This document shows positions 33,730 through 44,595 of a stretch of DNA of 64,000 nucleotides, in pieces (within the stretch, counting starts at the first letter, position 1; every line of letters begins with the position of its first letter). The translations under genes were made by a program, and so were the position numbers. The stretch covers positions 30,890,005-30,954,004 of the forward strand of contig OZ029917.1 of assembly GCA_964023275.1 (NCBI GenBank), given 5' to 3'. Under the pieces are notes generated by a model. It had not been told where the DNA came from. It saw only the letters and a list, made by a program, of their open reading frames with translations, and ran no database searches. Source of the DNA: Norana najaformis (lineage: Eukaryota > Annelida > Clitellata > Crassiclitellata > Hormogastridae).

Positions 33730-35094
33730 CAATGTTCTGTCTAACTTTTTCATGTATACACCCTGGACTACTGCATGGGTAGTACAGCTTGGAACCTGAG
33801 CTCAGGTCCATGCATGATTGCACATCTATTAGGCCTAAAATGCAGTAAAATTGCTGAATATAAAAAGAAAAAGACCAAGGCGAGATTAGACTTATAACTT
33901 GAAGCTGAAGACCATGACTATGCCGGATAGACATTATAAACAAGGACTTAGCAAGACTTCTTTAAACATTTTGTATTTATTTAAGGCACTTATCATACAT
34001 GCAGTGTTGGTAAATCTGAATCTGAGGCATGGATGTGTGTTTGCTAGTGGCCAAGATGGTGTCTTGCTAAAGCCGGAGTAACGTAATGAGTCATGACAAG
34101 TGATTTAAATGATAATGTTGAGTTGGCAAGTCAGGCCTAGTGAACTAAAGATGAGAACAGCACTAAATCTGACAGATGACAGGAAAGAATGGAGGTCATT
34201 TATTTACACCTATTGCTGCTAGACAGTTGGCATAATGATGATGATGATGACGACAACGACGACAATGGCGACGTGATGATGATGTGATGAAACTGAGATT
34301 TTCTCCGGTCTGTGTGTGTGCAATTGCCGGTGAGTGTACACCTGATCCAGATCGATTGTTTGACCAGAATTCAAGAAGTCGTGAGTTTTATTGATCACAG
34401 AATTCCAGGTGATAAGCTGAAGTCAATAACGCATTTTTTCTTCACGGCCCCATTCCTAAGGCTGAAGTCGCACTTTTACTTACTTGACGTGAGCTTCCTG
34501 GAAGGTGGCACACATACATCTGCGGATTCTTTATTGTCCAGGGGATGTAGTACACTACATCTTCAAATGTCTTCATCATTCCTGCTTTAGATTTCTTGAT
34601 TGCAATATATTTAAAATCACAATACTGTCTGCAAAGCCTGCTTCATATGTTTGTTGTCAGCTTTGTCAGGTAGCATACAATACTTAACTGCTGATCTAGA
34701 AATCTCACTTTGCCAGGTATCAAGGCTCTCCTCATCTGCCAGCGTATATAACTCGCTCACCTTCCATTAGATTCTCATCAGGCGTGCACCATGCCACCAG
34801 TTGTTGGCCCAATGCATCATGTGGGCCAGATGAGTGTGGCTGTCTGGGAGGGCAGTTCATAACCCAGGCGACCAGACATGACATATGGTTTCACAACATG
34901 TGGTTTGCATAAAAGCCTTGTTTTGGTCTTTTGAACATAGTAATTTAAGTGCCCCAGCAGTTGTGACAGTGACCAAAATTTAACTTTGAAAACACTTGAA
35001 CATATACAAAATTTATGCACTAGCAGAAAATGGCTGTGAGCGCTATCCTCATAGTTGTGTGTGTGCTCACACATGCATGTTAGAGAGAACAGTG
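33730..35094 (-). mobile_element. hAT-like element, copy 1, with 8-bp target duplication
   Basis: Ends: CAATGTTCTGTCTAAC on the left; on the right GTTAGAGAGAACAGTG, whose reverse complement is CACTGTTCTCTCTAAC. It is flanked by GATTGGGG (33722-33729) and GATTGGTG (35095-35102), an 8-bp near-identical duplication as hAT elements make. The interior shares several blocks with 44596-45832. The minus strand near 34600-34500 encodes short homologous bits (KSKAGMMKTFEDVV; compare KAEMVNTFEAVV in copy 2), so both derive from a coding element. Confidence 0.8.
34225..34290. repeat. GAT/GAC microsatellite
   Basis: Imperfect ATGATGATGATGACGACAAC and similar, inside the hAT element. Confidence 0.75.
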
Positions 35095-36390
35095 GATTGG
35101 TGGAGCAGCAGAGAAGGTGGCTAATATTTGGAGCCCTGGAAGGTGACCATAAAAAGTTATTGCTTATTGACATCTGCTGTTAAGATACGTAATTTGTAAG
35201 AAGAGGTTTCTAGTTGTTGAAATGCTGTTGTTACTGTTGTTGGTTGTTGATTTACCTTCTGTGTCATTTCGGCAGATTATTTAGTCTAAATGCAGAATTT
35301 GCTCGATAATTTCTGACATGTTGCTGAGTTTGAGTGTCAGAATTATTCTTCGTTTCTGCTGCAGATTTTATACATTTGGACCGTATTTTCTTTGCTTATA
35401 TTATCTTGACCTATGTGACTGCATATATGCCGTCTGCAGCCTGGTAATTTCGTCTCAGCAGAAAAGGAGCAACATGGCTCATCTTTGGAGGGAGTGACCT
35501 GGACCCTTAGTCACTGGTTGTGCTTTGACCTACCCACCGGCAGGTGACCAATACTCAAGTGATAGTTGGACGTCTGTCATCTATTACGAACAAGGAACCA
35601 CTGACTGGTGGTGTTATCAGGCTACTGCCTGTCATCACTCCGTGGACCTGAACATGATGTCAGCTCTGGACTGGATAAGAACCCTTTGGTTGGGCTCCAC
35701 GTGTGTGTGTGTGTGCATGAGCCTGCCACTGGTGACTCTTCTAGTTATCTATGCATTATTTTCTTACTGACATACTTTCTGTTCTTAGTGACATATCACA
35801 CCATTTAGGCTGCTAACACAGAGCAGTGCTTTTGTGAGGTACTTTAAATTGTGCTATTTTTAATACATGAAAATACTAAGCAAAATGCTTGACCAGTTGG
35901 TTAATAAGGCACACACTTTAGCCGCTAGTGTGGCTAGAAAATTTTTAAGGGATTGGTTCCTGCAGCCAGACTTCATAGGGATCTTTGATATTAACAGGAC
36001 AGTTTTCAGTTAACAGGCAGTAATTGTGTAGTAACAAAGCACAATCATTGTAGCCTGTAGTCAGACATATATGCAGCCTTGTATAGTAATTAAACAAAAT
36101 TATCTGGCAGTAGGCTACATTGACGGTGCTATGACACGAAACATTTGTGTCTGTGAGTTTTCGAGTGACTCTAGTGTCTATTAGTACTTTTGGAAGTGTA
36201 TTTGCAGCCATTGGTCATAATAGTTGGCACTATAGAAGTTTTGAGTGAAGGTTATCGGAGTGCATGCTTTGGCTTTGGTGAAGATATTCTCATTATTGCC
36301 TTAGATCAAAGAAAGCAAATAGTTCCTGCTTATCTATTTTTCATGTGTAGCATTTCATCTGCTGCATTTTCTTCTATTGTAGTTCTAGGA
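35095..36390. other. Intronic sequence
   Basis: A short GT run at 35700-35716. The 81-codon ORF at 35525-35770 has no domain features. Nothing else recognised. Confidence 0.5.
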
Positions 36391-36769
36391 TAGTGGTTGA
36401 GTAGCTGATGGTTGAGTTGCTGGTAGTTGAGTGCATCTGGTGATTGAATAGCCAGTGGTTGAGTTGCTCGATAATTTCAGGAGATTGTGTAGCTGGGTTG
36501 ATTGTAACTGGTGGTTGAGTGTAACTGGTGGTGAATGGACAAAGGTTGAATAGCTGGTGGTTAAATACAGTAGCTGGAGGTTGAATAGCCAGTGTTTGAA
36601 CAGCTAGTAGTTCATAACTGGTGGTTGCATAGCTGATGGTTGGATGTACCTGGTGGTTGAATAGTCAGTCAGTGGTTAAGTAGCTGGTGGTTGAGTGTTG
36701 AATGCAGCTGGTGGTGGAGTAGCTGGTGGTTGAATGTCACTGGTGGCTGACTAGCTAGGTGGTGGTTGC
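36391..36769. repeat. ~15-bp minisatellite (TAGCTGGTGGTTGAG family)
   Basis: Over twenty imperfect units of TAGCTGGTGGTTGA with small length changes (GTTGCTGGTAGTTGAG, TAACTGGTGGTTGAG and others). G/T-rich on the + strand. Confidence 0.85.
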
Positions 36770-36852
36770 TGGCATTCCCTCTGAATGTGGAGGGTGTTTG
36801 ATGCATCTTCCTTACACTGATTTGCTGAAAGCCTTCGGCTGTGGATGGTTGG

Positions 36853-37065
36853 TTAAAAATAGCCAGATTGCTGCTGACGAACAGAAGGTGGTGGTCCTGA
36901 TGTTATTGTGGTATCTGAGTTGGATGAGGGATTACTGATGCTAGTTTCGCTGAAGCCAGTGTTTATTCTGGCAGCCTTTTCTACCTGCCCGTACTCCTTC
37001 TCGGTGGTTTTCCTTTCCTCCTCTTGCTCAGTGCCGGCACTGTCTTTGCAGATATTGTGTTTCAT
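36853..37065 (-). other. Unassigned polar ORF in the intron
   Basis: A 70-codon minus-strand frame starting MKHNICKDSAGTEQEEERK and ending in PPPSVRQQQSGYF. The composition (Ser, Thr, Glu, Lys, Gln) is like a disordered coding linker, unlike the AT-driven ORFs nearby. No domain, no partner exon and no other copy seen. Possibly a transposon gag or linker fragment. Confidence 0.2.
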
Positions 37066-37378
37066 CTGGAGCTAAGAGAGATATATTGCTTTTTTCATAA
37101 ATCATCTACATTTTCATCAGTTTCTGTGGATTTGGATTTGCTCTTTGTTCTAAGTGGATGATCTCCTTTTTTCCAAGTGGATCTACAGCAAATGCAGATT
37201 TTTGTGAATGGTAAGAATTCCTATTATCATCAGTTGTTTAAATTCTTGCTCTGCCCAATCTTAAGTCAGTGTCAACAAATGATTTTGATTTTATGAGCAT
37301 CGTGTGGTAGTACCACATTCTTTTGCAACACATTTGAATGCATTCACGTATTTTAGTGCAAATTAGCTATAATAAGAG

Positions 37379-38115
37379 CAGTGCTGTCCAACCTTTGGGC
37401 CAAATGCATCTGCTCAGCCATATGAAGTGGCCCAGTAAAGCTCTCAACATGTAAAGACTGAAGTAAAACTTTTAAGTTTCTGTTTAGTATAATATATATT
37501 CAAGTGACATAGTTTCACAAGTTTCATGGTGAGGCTGGGTTTTTGGCTGTGACCAGCATCAAATCAAAGATATGAAACTTTATGACTCGCAGACATTTAG
37601 AAAATGTAATGACGGCAGCTGTAACAAATTCAACTTAAACACTGCTAATATATTCAAAGTCAGATATTTCTCTTAATGTGTTGCTGTTAATAAGCAGTAT
37701 GTGTACATATTGGGACCGATTCTAATCATTTTTAAGCATAAACTATGTAAAATGAAGTTAATAATCACTTATAATGTTTGTACACTTTGATCGTAATGTA
37801 CATTGTAGAGATACACTTTATGAGGATTTTTTAATAACTAGGTATGCATGCACGATATAATTATGTTAACACTTATAGTAATTTTCTTTGTTTAACTTAA
37901 AATTAATTAAATTGTATATGTAGTATAGTAGTACACATACCTAAAAATATTGGTCCTTCAAGAATTTCAACAAATTCAACTTTTAAATACGAAAAAGTAG
38001 CAATAACTGTATGGCTAGGACGTTTTCCAAACCTTCCCAAGTTGTAATAAGCAAAACAACATGGTTTGCTGAATTTAGCTGGGATTGATAAGCAGTGTGG
38101 CCCTCAACCTTGAGG
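37379..38115. mobile_element. Possible hAT (Charlie-like) MITE
   Basis: The left end CAGTGCTGTCCAACCTTTGG and a right-end region GTGTGGCCCTCAACCTTGAGG (38096-38116) look like loosely inverted ends of the CAGNGNTGTCCAAC...GGCC type found in hAT elements. The identity is weak, no target duplication was confirmed, and the interior is non-coding and AT-rich. Confidence 0.3.
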
Positions 38116-38289
38116 CAGTTCTTAAAGTGGCCTGTGATAACTGTTTCACTGTGTAAATTCTTGTAAAATTCTTAGACGGTGTGATATACACCTTTGGTTA
38201 ATAAGACATGTAATGACTGATGAAGTGGCTGTTTTTGCTGAAATGTTGGAGATCCAGGTTCTGCAAATGAAAACAATGGGTTAGGAGGC

Positions 38290-39020
38290 ACATAAATTTG
38301 GACTGAAATCACTTGGGCCAAGACAACAGTGTATCCATGCCCAACTCTGGATTATGTATGGGTGGGAGGTAACCAAGTGGAGCCGGTTCATGGGTTCCCC
38401 TATTTCGGTTCTCACTTTGAAACAGATTGTGGTAGCTGACGTAAGGTACATTGACACGTGGCAATTGCCAGGGAGTGTATGAGCAGCCCACGGCAAGGGA
38501 TCTGGAGTCCCGGCATCCGGCTAAATGCCAGCCTCTGCCTGTTCAAGACATAATACTAGCTGTCTCCCTGTATGAAGCCAAGACCTGGACACTAACCAAG
38601 GACCGGGAGGCAAAGTTTGATGCCTTTCAAGAGTGGTGCTTAAGAAGAATACTGTGCATTCCCTTTGTGGCTTGTGTCACCAACGCAGAGGTCTATCGAT
38701 CCATCGATCGACGATGCATGTCTCAGTGTCAGAGATGATCCCAACAAGGAGGCTTCAACTGTTTGGGCTCATTGTGTGTTTCAACAGTGAACAGGACCAT
38801 GTCAGAGATCTGCGAATTATGATATCTGCCCCCAAGAGGCTGTAAGAAACGAGCTGGACGCCGGACCTGCGCCATGGACATGGAGTCTGACCTGCACCCA
38901 CTGAACTTCAGACTACACACAGCCTGGAGACGGTTCCAGAGTAGAGACAGCTGGCAACCTGTTGTGGAAACCGCAATGCTGCAGATAGGGGCATGCCACG
39001 GATGACGATAATGATGATTG
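38290..39020 (+). mobile_element. LINE 3' fragment (same class as 7450-7963)
   Basis: The translation YEAKTWTLTKDREAKFDAFQ followed by WCLRRILCIPFVACVTNAEV matches the LINE motif CEAWTIKK...AFEMYCYGR...VTNTEV seen at 7530-7650. Then RLQLFGLIV parallels KLRLFGHIC. Upstream, in another frame, SRFMGSPIS fits the preceding motif. Stops and frameshifts throughout; it ends near GATGACGATAATGATGAT at 39001. Confidence 0.7.
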
Positions 39021-39138
39021 TTGTTTAGGTAGAAGGGAGTTTGCCTCTAGAAAACATTAACTATTTTTAACAAGAAATATAAGTTGGAAATAGGTCTTTA
39101 TATGGCCATGTTATTAGAGCCAAGACCACAGCGCTTAA

Positions 39139-39200
39139 CCCTTTAATGATCGCAGAAATTTTTTCACCTACCCCCTCACGACCGCACATTCTTGGCAAAA
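39139..39200 (+). mobile_element. Possible piggyBac-like 5' end
   Basis: TTAA (39135-39138) is followed by CCCTTTAATGATCGCAG, similar to piggyBac ends (TTAA then CCCTTT/CCYTTT). A CGACCGCAC word at 39180 recurs inverted as GTGCGGTCG near 41354. The opposite end could not be fixed, so this is a lead only. Confidence 0.3.
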
Positions 39201-39204
39201 ACGG

Positions 39205-40232
39205 CCAAAAAATAAAAAAATTGAACTTGTGATATCTCTGTCAGTTTTTTACGTGTAGACATAGTGTAAGCACCTTTCTTTAGTATTTTATCTCCTCTTC
39301 CCATTCGTCTGTCAAGTGTTTTAAAAAAAGAAATGTTGGGGTACCCAATGTTGCCCCAAAGTGTATCCCCAAAAAATTGCTAGATTTTCATCATCAAGAC
39401 AGTCTACAAAAGAATTAGAATGACAACATATATTAATTGAGCACAAAGAATGTGCAGAAATTGTTCCCAGACAGAACCAAACAGAAATTTAAAAAATTAT
39501 TTCATAAATGAAAGAGCTGTAAATGTTTTAGTATTTAAACCATTGTCGTAAAAACTGAAGAAAATTAAAGGAAAAAGCCTAAAAGTAAAACAGATTGGAC
39601 TTATGATATCTCTGTTGTTTTTTGACATGTATTCATAAGGTATGTACCATTCTTTAGCATTTTATTTCCTATTCTCATTCATCTGTCAGTTTCTTGGGGG
39701 AAAATTTTTTTGGGTACCCAAAGTTGCCCCCAACTGTACCCCAAAAAAATTTGCTATATTTTTATTTTCAAGACAGTCTGCAACAAATTTTTAAATGACA
39801 ACATAGATTAATTGAGCACAAAATTGTGCAGAAATTGTTGCCAGATAGATTTAAAAAGAAATTTAAAAATATTTTCATAAATGAAAGAGATACAATTTTT
39901 AATTATTTAGACCTTTGTCATAAAAACTGAAGAAAATTACAGGAAAAGCCTAAATGTAAAACAAATTGAACTTATGATATCTGTTGGTTTTTGACATGTA
40001 GGCATAAGGTAAGTACCATTCTTTAGCATTTTATCTTCTCTTCCCACTCATCTGTCAAGTTTTTTGAGGAAAAATTTGTTTGGGTATCCAAAGTTGTCCC
40101 CAATTGTACCCCAAAAAATTTGCTATATGTTTATCTTCAAGACAGTCTACATAAAAAGTTTTAAGTGACAACATGTGGTAATTGAGCACAAGAAATGTGC
40201 AGAAATTGTTGCCCGATAGAATTAAAAATAAG
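39205..40232. repeat. ~375-bp satellite array, first part
   Basis: Large tandem units: GATATCTCTGT recurs at 39231, 39605 and 39976 (periods 374 and 371). Each unit contains CATTTTATCTTCTCTTCCCA-like, GTTGCCCCNANTGTACCCC-like and AAGACAGTCTAC blocks, then TTGAGCACAAAGAATGTGCA and ATAAATGAAAGAGNT. A fourth unit is split by a LINE and resumes at 40684. Confidence 0.85.
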
Positions 40233-40683
40233 GGGGCATACCAAAGTATGGCCACATCTCGTCTTATATTCGTGACACTTCACTGGCTCCCCGTCCAGCA
40301 GCGTGTCCACTTTAAGATCCTATCCCTCATGCGCAATTGTGTTCTTGGCTCTGCTCCCCTTTACGTCATTGACTTCTGCACTTTGGTCTCCCCGTTGCCG
40401 GGCCGTAGCAACCTTCGCTCGGCCACTCAAGATCTCCTGTTTGTCCCTCGCGTGCGTACCGCTGCAGCCCAGTCCAGAAGCTTTGCCTACGTTGGTCCCA
40501 CTTGCTGGAATCGTCTCCCTCGAGAATTGCAACTTGAGCTCCTTTCTCTCCCCCTCTCAGTGCTCCGCAGACGCCTGAGGACTGTACTATTCAACAGTGA
40601 TTTTACTTTTTTGGGCCGGAAGCACCTATGTTGAGTTTATTCTCTAAGAGGCGCTTTATAAATCTCAAATTACAATTACAATT
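40233..40683 (+). mobile_element. L2-like LINE fragment nested in the satellite
   Basis: About 450 bases that exactly account for the extra spacing of the fourth satellite unit (821 instead of ~371). The translation LHWLPVQQRVHFKILSLM then VPRVRTAAAQSRSFAYVGP then WNRLPRELQ is the standard C-terminus of L2-like ORF2, and it ends GAGGCGCTTTATAAATCTC followed by ATTACA units. Its reading frame is nearly undamaged, so it is one of the younger LINE copies here. Confidence 0.85.
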
Positions 40684-40875
40684 TTAAAATATTTTCAAAA
40701 CTGAAAGAGATACAATTTTTTTAGTATTTAGACCGTTGTCGTAAAAATTGAAGAAAATTACAGGAAAAGCCTAAAAGCAAAACTAATTGAACTTGTGATA
40801 TCTCTGTCAGTGTTTTACATATAGACATAAGGTAACCACCATTCTTTATCACTTTATCTTCTCTTCCAATTTGTA
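40684..40875. repeat. ~375-bp satellite array, remainder of unit four
   Basis: Resumes with TTAAAATATTTTCAAAACTG and runs through GATATCTCTGTCAG (40797) to TTATCTTCTCTTCCAA, where the match to the unit ends. Confidence 0.8.
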
Positions 40876-41031
40876 ATTCTATTTCTCAACACAACATTTT
40901 CTGGGTAACCGAAAACTGACCCACAATCGCCGCAGGCCTATAGCGGATGCCATTGTCATCAAACTCCGTATCAATGTGCGACTCGTTCACTTCTTATTGC
41001 CCACAGACTCGTGTGATCCATCTGACACGTT

Positions 41032-41274
41032 TTATTCATCAGAAGAATCACAACTTTTGTTAATATACGACCATTCGTCAATCAATCGGCGAATTTCTTC
41101 CTCCGGTAAACAACGCTTCACCATTGTGGGACATTTAAATATCCGTTTATAGCTACACGCTGGTCGATTTAAATGCCCGTTTTGATTGGTTGTTTTTTTA
41201 TATTTTGAGGCGTTTTCCAGGGATTCTGCTGATGTAATATGGATTAAAATTATACCTATTTGCCTAAATGACAT
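41032..41274 (-). other. Short acidic-ended ORF beside the satellite, possible transposase N-terminus
   Basis: 80 codons; an internal start at about 41124 would give MVKRCLPEEEIRRLIDEWSY followed by an Asp/Ser/Glu end. Acidic short starts of this type (EEEI...D/S/E-rich) occur in piggyBac-like transposases, which would fit the TTAA-CCCTTT end at 39135. No catalytic domain follows. Low certainty. Confidence 0.25.
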
Positions 41275-43482
41275 AGAATTCTAAAATTATAAGGACTACA
41301 AATAAACAAGAGGTTACGATATGACTAGCCCCGCCTACTACCGATTAGTACTGTGCGGTCGGCTGGCGTTACTACCATTTACTAACGTGAAGTTGGTAGT
41401 GAGTTAAGGGAAGGCAAAAATAATAGCCTGATTCTGTAACTATGTATGACGTTGTATGTATTACATCAGAGAGACTACAGAGAGTTCATTGTGACCATGT
41501 TAAGATGATGCTGACAATTTTCAAGATAACAGCGGTGTTGAAAAAAGGTAATGATGATGACGATGATGATGACGATGATGATAATGATAATCCTCATCAT
41601 CCTCATCATCATGTCATGTCATCATTTCGTAGAGTCCTATGGCTATTTCTGCAGTTGTTGTGATCAGTGATGACCTGCTTCCTATTGTTGATCAGCTGTG
41701 TTATTTATTGACCATAATTAAATTTTAGTTGATGTAAGAATCATCGTTATCTTGAACACCTGTTTGTCGTAATTACTGTTTATGAAATTTACTTGTAAAG
41801 GCAGGATTTCTGCCTTTTGCACAGTCAGTCGAGGTGACTGGAAATCACCTCAGTGTCTGTCATTCCATGTCAAGTGGGAAAGAATCCGTGTAAGTGCTCA
41901 GGTGCTTATGTTCATAAGTACTTTGTAAATACCAAGGGTTTTGTAGGTCAGAAGCTATGGATTAGGAATTTCTCCTTTCTAGGTTTTGCTTATTTGAACC
42001 CAAATGTTCATCACTTGGATTCGCTGGTGCTTAGGAGCTGTCAGTCACCTTGCAGATTATGCGGCACTGGATGATTTGTCATCATTAAGATGAAATTTAC
42101 TGCTTCAAGTTGAGTTCTGAGGATTTCAAGAAATCTGCTAATCAGTGGTCTGCAGTTAGGCATCTTTTCATGCAGTTTGCAACAACGATGGCCATGTGCT
42201 CTAATGTGCAACGAGATGTGAAGACGTTTAGGCATTTTCAAACAGTTTAATGGCTGCTGTGGTTTACTTTGGAAATTCATCCATCTCCAGAATAGAGAAT
42301 TGGTTACTGCAGAACAGCAATACGCGAGTCAACAGAATAAAAGAATTTATTTGTATTTGCCAAGTCAGAACAAAATCTTGTCTGTCTGTTGTTATGTGGC
42401 TAGTATATCACCAGGGCATCTGGTGGAGATTTAGAAGTAAATGTGCTCCACTCTTTCACTGATTGCGGCAGTTGATCAAAAAGCTTGGCATTTATCAGTT
42501 GCAGCTGCTTGTTTGTCTGTCTCTCCTTCCATCAAGTTACCCACAGGTAGTTGGTTTTCAGGCAGGTGTATATTCCACCTCTGAGAATGATGCTGTTCTC
42601 TGTAGATAAAGAGAAGAGGCCTTGGGCACCGGCAGACTTGTCTAGAGATATCTGGGATGTAGTTTGAACAGTGCCTGTGCGTGAATTGGAATGGCTTGAG
42701 GTTGTCATGTGCCTTTGCTTTCGTCTCTTTTTGGTGTAGGAAATGTTCTATAAGTAAATGTCATCAGTACATTGGAAACTGAGGACTTGAACTCTTGATT
42801 TAACTGAATTCTGTTTTCACAGTCTTAATCATTTATGTGTCTTTTGGCTTTACTTAAGAATGACCATCAGTTGATGCCTGTGTACAATATTTCTGCAGCA
42901 TTTTTAGATTAGATCTTAGAAACTTGATCTGCCCACTTGAAGGTATATGACTGTACATGGTGAAATATATATGTAGAAATGAGGCAAAGATATAGAATTT
43001 GCTAAAACTTTGTTCTAATGGTGATTTCTTTTCGATGGCCAAATGGACTGATATTATATGGCAGGCACTACATTTTTTATCATGTTGTCCTTTATACTTT
43101 GGGTGTTCCTTTTTTAAGTTAGAAGGAATTCTTTTGGTGTGATAACTGATACCATCTGTGCAGATGTGGCTGTAGGGTGTATTTGCTGACTTGAAGGTTT
43201 TAATCTGAGGACATCTGTGTGGGTGGCTGACATTTGCTTTGCCATTTGAAGCAACAACTCACAGCATTCAAAATGGAAGATAAGATCTGCTTAGTCTTGC
43301 TTACATCTTGTGTTGGAAGTGCTTGAAGTCTGAGCAGTTTTCTGAAAGAACCCCTGTCACTGTAGTGAGTTGCTATGTGCTGCATGTTGAGCCTGTCATC
43401 TGCCATATAGGAGCAGTAGGAGCTGTATATGGATATTGTGAGTTATATAAACTGCATGTTTGTTTTCCACTCTTTGTTTCAG
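41275..43482. other. Intronic sequence before the WW exon
   Basis: A (GAT/GAC)n tract at 41549-41592 with an inverted ATC-rich partner at 41593-41612. No WW1-type exon recognised here. Confidence 0.45.
41549..41612. repeat. (GAT)n microsatellite with inverted (ATC)n partner
   Basis: GATGATGACGATGATGATGA-type units followed by CATCATCCTCATCATCATG; can fold into a hairpin. Confidence 0.8.
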
Positions 43483-43540
43483 AGCTCCCCTATGGATGGG
43501 AGAAGGTGATTGATCCAGACTATGGCGTCTACTATATTGA
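43483..43540 (+). CDS. Magi: MAGI exon: first half of a WW domain (WW2)
   Basis: 58 bases, acceptor TTTGTTTCAG and donor TTGA|GTAAGT. With one carried G it reads ELPYGWEKVIDPDYGVYYIE/D, where the final codon GA is completed by C from 48114 to Asp. The first conserved Trp and the YGVYY strand of the WW fold are present, and the match is to the second WW domain of MAGI (human ELPAGWEKIEDPVYGIYY). WW2 in this family binds Pro-rich (PPxY) partners. The split between Asp and His-Ile-Asn is at the same place as I recall for vertebrate MAGI genes. Confidence 0.92.
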
Positions 43541-44595
43541 GTAAGTTCACCCGTTCTTCTTATGATTCAATAGCAGATATTATATAATCTACTTAGGTCT
43601 GCTTCTGCTTCTGCTGCTGCTGTTTCTGATGTTGTGGTGGATGTTAATGGTGATCCTGATTAGTTTCCTATTGTTGTCGAGTAGCAGGTGCCCTGAGCTT
43701 CTCGGCTGTTGGTGGCAGAAAATGGTCATTAGCCTCACTTTGAATTAATTAGATTAGGCTCTGCCTCACTGTTCTCTGAGCCTCTGTTAAAAATTGACCT
43801 GTTATTTCAATCTGCATAATACAGTTTATATTACAGTATGGCATACTTTTGTGCAGTCTGCTGTGTGTCCAGATTAAATTTGCTGCCTGCTTGTTTCCTC
43901 ACTACCTCTGTGGTAGATTTACAACAGAAACTACAGTTTGCACATTATTTCATTTAATTAGGGCAAGCAAATTGATTTAATTATTTTACATATTTCAGCA
44001 CTAGTAATTTTTCTTAATTTGCCACTTATTACTTATATCATAGTAATGTAATCTGTGATTTGAATTTGATGAAGTACCTGTAATTTAATGAGAAATGAAA
44101 TAAAGATGCAACTTTCTGGGAAGAAAATGAACACCTGCTCTTATAGTTTGCTTATTTTGTACATGTAAATAAGTGCATTTGGCGACACTTGAATTCTGTT
44201 TGTGCAAAAATATGTGTATGTATGAGTTGTATATGTATTCCTTAAGAGAAGCACAGAAACATACATTTGTAAATGTGCATACTTGTATCGTTTGTAGTCG
44301 GCTAAATTTTCCATTTGCTACTATTTGCACTGTGCAGTGTGCTACAGTTTGCACCATATATTGTGCTCTGTACTTGGATTCTGTCAAATTTTCTGCACGA
44401 CAGTGCTTCTAAAGAAAATAATCAGTTGAAAACCACATATATCCAGAAAATATTGCGGATTTGAAAGTTTTTAAGTAATAACTTGTCTAACTTCTTGCAC
44501 TTTTCAATGGTACTTATTAATATGGAGTTAAGAAGTTGGACAGTTATGTTAAACATAGATATAAGTCAATGTTTGAAGTTTGTTCCTATCAGATG
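43541..44595. other. Intronic sequence
   Basis: A short CTG/CTT run near 43603-43625. ORFs at 44085-44412 look like chance. Nothing else recognised. Confidence 0.5.

Noticed and set aside
34375..34430. VSFIDH resembling the WW1 strand YFIDHN of MAGI
   Set aside because: It lies inside the hAT element, with no upstream Trp strand and no splice sites.
37379..38115. Firm call of a Charlie-type hAT element
   Set aside because: Only loose similarity of ends and no target duplication; kept as a low-confidence feature.
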